A stretch of 64,000 nucleotides of DNA from Paralithodes platypus (Eukaryota; Arthropoda; Malacostraca; Decapoda; Lithodidae): the NCBI GenBank assembly GCA_032716605.1, contig CM064572.1:44660563-44724562 (forward strand). The letters run 5' to 3'. The notes beneath the pieces are model-generated. The model made no database searches. It worked only from the letters and a program-made list of their open reading frames with translations, and was not told the DNA's origin. Below, one piece after another: positions 59,436 to 64,000 of the stretch (position 1 is its first letter; each line of letters begins with the position of its first letter). Made by a program: the position numbers and the translations under genes.

Positions 59436-60600
59436 TAGTTAAAGTCATTTCTGCACCAGTACACTTATAAAACTGCTCGATCAGAAACAGCTCAGTCAAC
59501 TGTTCTGCCGTCTCAGCTTTCTCAGAACGTGTCCAGTTTTTAAGTGCATCTTTTAAGTCCCGGGCATGTTCAAGAAAGGTCGCCTCCCTAGTCTTTGTAA
59601 CACCCCGAAACTTCAATCGATATGTTTCCGGTTGCAACTCGTATGCCCGTAGGACAGCTCTCTTCAATTCTCGGTAGTCAATGCAAGACTCTAAAGGCAG
59701 TGCATCATAAGCCTTCAGACCCTTACCCGTAAGTCTTGAGGAGACTAGAGCTGCCCACTTCTCTTCAGGCCAATTATGCTCCCTACACTTCTTCTCAAAA
59801 CTATTAAAAAATTCTGTGACTTCAGTTTCACTAAATACCAGCACCAATTTGACTAATTGGGCCAAGGACTGTTCTCTTACTTGGCCCTCACGGCCCATCC
59901 GAGTCCCTGTCGACTCTGCACGAGTCTTATATAAATCTAATTTAGCACAATATTTCTCTGAGTCGTACCTAAGCTCAGCCTCATGCCTCCTGGGCTCATC
60001 CTCTTGTCTCCTGGTCTCATCCTCTTGCCTCCTAACCTCAATCTCATGCCTCCTAGTCTCATTCTCCTGCTTCCTAGCCTCAATCTCCTGCTTCCTAGCC
60101 TCAATCTTAGCAAGCTCAAGTCTAAATACCATATCTGGAGACAGGCAGGAAGAGGGAGCTGCCACTACTGAAGGAGGGGGGGCAAAAACTGGGGAACCAC
60201 CATGTGCACCACCCGAGGGCACTCCAATCTGCTAATTCTCATCCCTCTGTGGGAGAGTGCTAACCTCCGGTAACTGAGTGGACGGCACTGTGGGAGTCGA
60301 GTGAGAGGGGATCTTGGGAGGAACCCCCCCAAACGCCCTCTCCTCCGAAACCCCATGTCGCCCACGCAACACCCCGGAAATCAGCTCCCTCTTGGACATC
60401 CCTACTACATTGGAAATGCCCAAAACCTTGGCTATCAGGTGCAAGCCACAAACATCCACCCCAGTCAGCCTCTCCTCCGTCACGTGGTACCGCTTACTCA
60501 CAAAAACTCTAGCATCCTCCTCACTGGTTACTAACGGCACACCTTCAAATGACATCTCTCGCTCATCGTCAGTGCTAATGCATGACATACTGAAGTCCAC
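59436..60600 (-). pseudogene. Element C gag, 5' part (SAP-like segment, coiled coil, SCAN-like capsid)
   Basis: ATG at 60600 (MDFSMSCIST) about 200 bases after the PBS is the natural start. Residues about 25-85 include LTGVDVCGLHLIAKVLG and MSKRELISGVL, resembling a SAP-type helix pair. An in-frame TAG follows RDEN (near 60231). Then a long heptad-like coiled coil of near-repeats EARKQE / ETRRHE / EVRRQE, the capsid segment EKKCREHNWPEEKWAAL and a SCAN-like part (FLEHARDLKDALKNWTRSEK, ELFLIEQFYKCTGAEMTL). It is interrupted by the MITE at 59435. It would form the particle if the TAG were read through; that is not shown. Confidence 0.75.
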
Positions 60601-60780
60601 AAAAAAATTCTCGAGACAAAAGTGTTAAACTTCTTATGCAAGCACTAATTACTAAATTAACTGGAGTCTCTTAAATGCTTTACTAATTGCCATACAAAAA
60701 AAAAAATCTTCAATATGCACGCTAAAATACAAACAAACAAATGTTGTACAACTCGGCAAAAATGTATACTGTTCACAAAA

Positions 60781-60798
60781 TCCTAAGCAAGGTCGCCA
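60781..60798 (-). other. Candidate primer-binding site of element C
   Basis: Two bases inside the 5' LTR, the minus strand reads TGGCGACCTTGCTTAGGA. TGGCGACC fits the 3' end of arthropod tRNA-Arg (as in 412/mdg1-type elements, from memory). The following bases do not extend that match as I recall it. Confidence 0.45.
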
Positions 60799-60800
60799 TT

Positions 60801-62657
60801 TGTTACGAACTGGCACTCGGGTACACAAGGGCTCTCAATCAGGACTCGAATACGGCTCGCTGCCACAACGGAAACACACGATCCCAACCCCTGAGTACTG
60901 CCAGCCGAACAAAAAACACCAATACCCTCGAGAGTTCAATCTGCTATAACGGGGTATACAAGAACTCGGTACTAGTGTTCAACAACAGACTAATAAAGAG
61001 ACAGGAATTATCTAGTCTGGTCAACAATCAAACAAAGAAGTAAGAAACAACACACCAAAGAATAGTGTTGGCCGAAGCCGAAGTAATCCACCCTTGACTA
61101 AGAACTTAAGAAGTCCTCCACCCTCTACTTCGGATCGGCACTATTACGTTACGTTAATTAATAGTCCTTAAGCATCGAGCAAGGAATCTTCTGAAAAAAG
61201 TTAGATGCTTCTCGGATGCTCGTAAGAAGTACGTATCGGATTTTGAACAGTAATTCAATAAGCAAAAACACTGGCAATTAAATACTATTAAAGGTTTAAA
61301 TTGGCATAAGAATAATTAAAAGAATATGCAATAGTAAATGGCAAACATTAAAAAGAAGTACTCCGCAAATGCAACGGCAATAGCCTACTCGGATTGTGCT
61401 CGTGGGCCACTAATCACTAAAGTAGCCAAGCTTGCAACACATGAAATCAATAGTGCATAAACAATATCATACATAAGGAAAGCTTCAATACTATTCTGTA
61501 TCTACTAATCGAGTAAAGTCTAGCTGGGGTACTGTGGGCAAAAGGTAGCAGTGACTGAGCAAAAACGGCTCGTAGCCTAGCGAAGTCCTCACAACTGTTT
61601 AAAGTATTACGTTAAAACTGACAAGTGCACTTTGAGAAATCCAGATCCCTTGTATCTGGTTTTCTCCCGGCTCCTTGACAAAGTAAAAAACAAACTGTTA
61701 ATAAAATACAGGGTGGTTAGGCTCTTGCCCTCACGCACTGTAAATTATTAACTCAACACAGTCAGCCGCGAAGACAACCTAGGCTTCATTGAACCGAAAC
61801 GAGTATGCAGGTTTATCGCTTAACCACTGCATCAAACAACAACTCGTAACACAGAAAAGCCTTACCACAGTCTAGCATTACCTAGACCAGCAGAAAACAG
61901 GAATAATAATAATAACACACAGGGAAATGCATATACAAGTGCAACAAACATAAATTAATCCTATTCTAAGTTAACCCTTCCAAAATAGGCTATCTAATAG
62001 GCAAGTATCTCGTGAGAACTCAAGCGATAATACGTTGGCTGACTAGCTCTGCACCAACGGGACCATGGAAGTTAAACAGGCAGGGAAAAGAGGAGATAAA
62101 AATGTAAGGTAGTAGAGAAAGTTCACATCAGTCAGAAGAATATATATAGTTTGCAAGGGAAATGAGAAGTCGCTCTGCCTAATGAGTTCTGATGAAAAAA
62201 TGGCTAGACTTCCCTTTTTATACCCGGCCCTATAGTGAGCCCAACGTGAACTACTAAGGACCGCCCACTGACGACCATTACGTAATTTCTCTCTCTCCTC
62301 TGGGATAGACAAAGGCTCCCCTAGCACTGAGGGGAGGGGGGAGGGGGGAGTGCTAGTGAGTTAGGCCCACCTCCCGCCTGGCGCACCCACTGACCCCCAA
62401 CTGTGGCTGTTTCTCTTCCCATCATTACAAATAAGTTTTACACACAATACATATAACTAATGATATAAAATAGAACTCGTTGACTCAGATGAATACAAAA
62501 TACATATTCATAATACTTATAGTACAACGGCTCACATGAACTAAGTTAGGAAACTCTACATAGACTACAGCCAAAGTTCCTGCCCTGACGATCCTAGCGA
62601 GAGTGGGGCATGACTAGGCGTTCTGTACAGCATGCTCACACGTGGACATGCATCACA
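60801..62657 (-). repeat. 5' LTR of element C (LTR family 3)
   Basis: TGTTACGAACTGGCAC... to ...CATGCATCACA, about 1857 bp, near-identical to 53204-55059. CpG decay is visible at the end (CATCACA for CGTCACA). Confidence 0.9.
62215..62222 (-). promoter_or_regulatory. TATA-like box in the element C 5' LTR
   Basis: Minus strand GGGTATAAAAAGGG. Conserved in the 3' LTR. The probable core promoter of the element, by motif only. Confidence 0.45.
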
Positions 62658-63260
62658 GTGGTCAGAACCTTAGGCTCTGACCACCTCCCGATCATTATCA
62701 CCACCAAAACCAGACTCACCCCAGCTAGCCACAAACACACATACACCAATTATAAAAGAGCTAACTGGGAAGCATTCACAAATGAGACAGAACAACACTT
62801 CACAACTCTAAACAGTACACCCATCACTAACATCAACAATGCTGTACACATACTCAATAAAACTATCCAAAACGCTGACAAGAAACACATTCCAAGAGGT
62901 AACACAAAAAGACACAACCCCAACTTCACACCAGAAATTCAAAACCTCATCAGACAACGCGACACACTGAAACACTCCCCAGCACCCCACACACAACACA
63001 TCACACAACAAATTCAAGCACTCAACACCCAAACTAACAACAAAATACAAGAACAACAAAAACTAAATTGGAATAACTTCCTACAAACACTTGATCACAA
63101 AATAAACCCCAAAAAACTCTACAAAACACTAAACAGCATCACACTTTCCAACAGCAACACAACACAATCACATGCTGCAATCACAACAACAGACTCTACC
63201 CTTCATGTAAACAACAAGCAAACACTCTCATCAATCACTTCTCACATGTCAGCCACCTAA
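62658..63260 (+). pseudogene. LINE E endonuclease end and linker
   Basis: VRTLGSDHLPIIITTKTRLT carries the SDH catalytic box that completes the endonuclease begun before 53203. The linker reads YTNYKRANWEAFTNETEQHF, then FTPEIQNLIRQRDTLKHS and KINPKKLYKTLNSI. The frame is open to 63260. Confidence 0.75.
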
Positions 63261-64000
63261 AACCTCACAAAGACGACCGACGTGTCATCCGACGTAAGAG
63301 ACAATTCCCCACAGACCCTGACTATACACTCTTCACCAATCACCAGACAAAGCATATCATCAACAATCTCAAGCACTCACCCGCCTGTGGCCTAGACAAC
63401 ATAAGCAACATACACCTCAGACACCTGGGACCACAAGGCATACAAGCACTCACTAACATATCAAACTACAGCTATTCACACAACACAATACCAGACATTT
63501 GGAAGCATGGTATCATCATCACATTCCCCAAACCCAACAAAGACCCCACGCTACCCTCCTCGCACCGCCCCATCACACTCCTTTGCTCCCCCTCCAAAGT
63601 CATGGAACGCCTAGTATTACAACTAATTACACCCAACCTACCCCTAGCTCCAACACAACATGGCTTTAGGCCACTGCACTCCACAAACACTCTTCTCACA
63701 GACCTTACACAAAGAGCTTTTGACGGCATCAACTCAGCTAGACCACCACACAGATCACTATTAGCCACACTCGACATTAGTAAAGTTCGATGCCATCCCC
63801 CGCCACAACCTAACAAACAAAATCTACAACACAAACATGCACAACAACACAAAAAGGTGGCTGGCCAACTTCCTAGCAGGCAGATTTGCACACGTATCTT
63901 TTGCCGGTCAGTCATCTAAAATCAGAAACTTTCCAAATGGAGTCCCACAAGGATCCGTCCTATCGCCCGCACTCTTCAATCTGTACATGCACGATATAAC
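63261..64000 (+). pseudogene. LINE E reverse transcriptase, N-terminal part (runs off the window)
   Basis: IINNLKHSPACGLDNISNIH, then IPDIWKHGIIITFPKPNKDP, RPITLLCSPSKVMERLVL, TQHGFRPLHSTNTLLTDL and LLATLDISK. A frame change follows, with FDAIPRHNLTN (motif A), WLANFLAGRFAHVSFAG and NGVPQGSVLSPALFNLYMHD at the window edge. The catalytic FADD box would lie beyond 64000. Confidence 0.7.

Larger units (their letters stand above)
53204..62657 (-). mobile_element. Element C: complete-length Gmr1-like Ty3/gypsy retrotransposon (defective)
   Basis: Both LTRs present (5' LTR 60801-62657, 3' LTR 53204-55059). Reading on the minus strand: PBS, gag, protease, truncated integrase, RT, RNase H, polypurine tract. 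Inserted in the LINE E endonuclease; host flanks CTGG and GTGG, and joining them restores ISWRLVRTLGSDHLPI, so a 4-bp duplication with one mismatch is likely. The LTRs differ at roughly two dozen positions that I counted by eye (about 1.4%), so the insertion is young. Damage: in-frame TAG in gag, a 480-bp MITE in gag, a ~19-bp deletion between gag and protease, and loss of the integrase core. Confidence 0.9.

Noticed and set aside
60741..61043. Open frame ELALGYTRALNQDSN... also at 53191-53446
   Set aside because: It is the end of LTR family 3 read on the opposite strand; it occurs in both LTRs and has no protein features.

Overview
This window looks like eukaryotic, most likely crustacean and probably decapod, DNA made almost entirely of nested transposable elements. 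I found no convincing host gene, tRNA or rRNA gene. The arthropod call is an inference. It rests on abundant di- and trinucleotide microsatellites, a LINE whose endonuclease/RT text resembles 'jockey-like' proteins common in crab and shrimp annotations, and a CTGCAGA..GCC / AAGGCAGAT repeat at about 17.4 kb that I associate with decapods.

LTR retrotransposons dominate 1-29.2 kb and 53.2-62.7 kb. Elements A (1-5438), B (5439-11084), D (19745-29201) and C (62657-53204, minus strand) share one plan: a Gag with a coiled coil and SCAN-like capsid segment, a CCHC knuckle, a DTGA protease, then integrase, and only after it reverse transcriptase and RNase H. Integrase upstream of RT is the order of Gmr1-like Ty3/gypsy elements. 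All copies are broken, in complementary ways: D keeps the integrase triad but has YLND instead of YLDD in RT; C keeps YLDD but has lost its integrase core; B keeps integrase but has lost most of RT and RNase H; A is an open 1018-codon frame lacking RT. Three LTR families are present, with TGTGACG...GTAACA-type ends. A inserted into the gag of B. A reversed solo LTR of the A/D family sits inside D. A 4.13-kb block (part of B, its LTR and a LINE 3' end) is tandemly duplicated at 7841-16104.

Non-LTR elements: a 5'-truncated RTE-like LINE (29483-31780, minus) with a 14-bp target duplication and an (ATAG)n tail; LINE F (about 40530-41232 and 45040-46965), split by a DNA transposon; a CR1-like LINE G (47768-51770) whose ORF1 carries an SGNH esterase domain, preceded by a minisatellite of splice-acceptor-like units; LINE E (about 51775-53203 and 62658-64000), split by element C, with a 2A-like GDIESNPGP motif before a PHD-like finger; and several 3'-end relics.

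DNA transposons: an Academ-like element (41233-45039) encoding a Cys-rich, XPG/FEN-like nuclease protein between 439-bp inverted repeats that are themselves palindrome-bounded; a PIF/Harbinger-like non-autonomous element with TAA duplications (16980-19103); two copies of a 480-bp TTAA MITE (28559-29038 and 58952-59431), one in an LTR and one in a gag; a palindrome-rich MITE (three copies); a long-TIR element at TA (36460-37612); and a very common ~360-bp TTAA-bordered repeat (here called R1). The region 31.8-40.5 kb is mostly old repeats and AT-rich sequence. Insertion order can often be read because removing an insert restores the reading frame of its host element.
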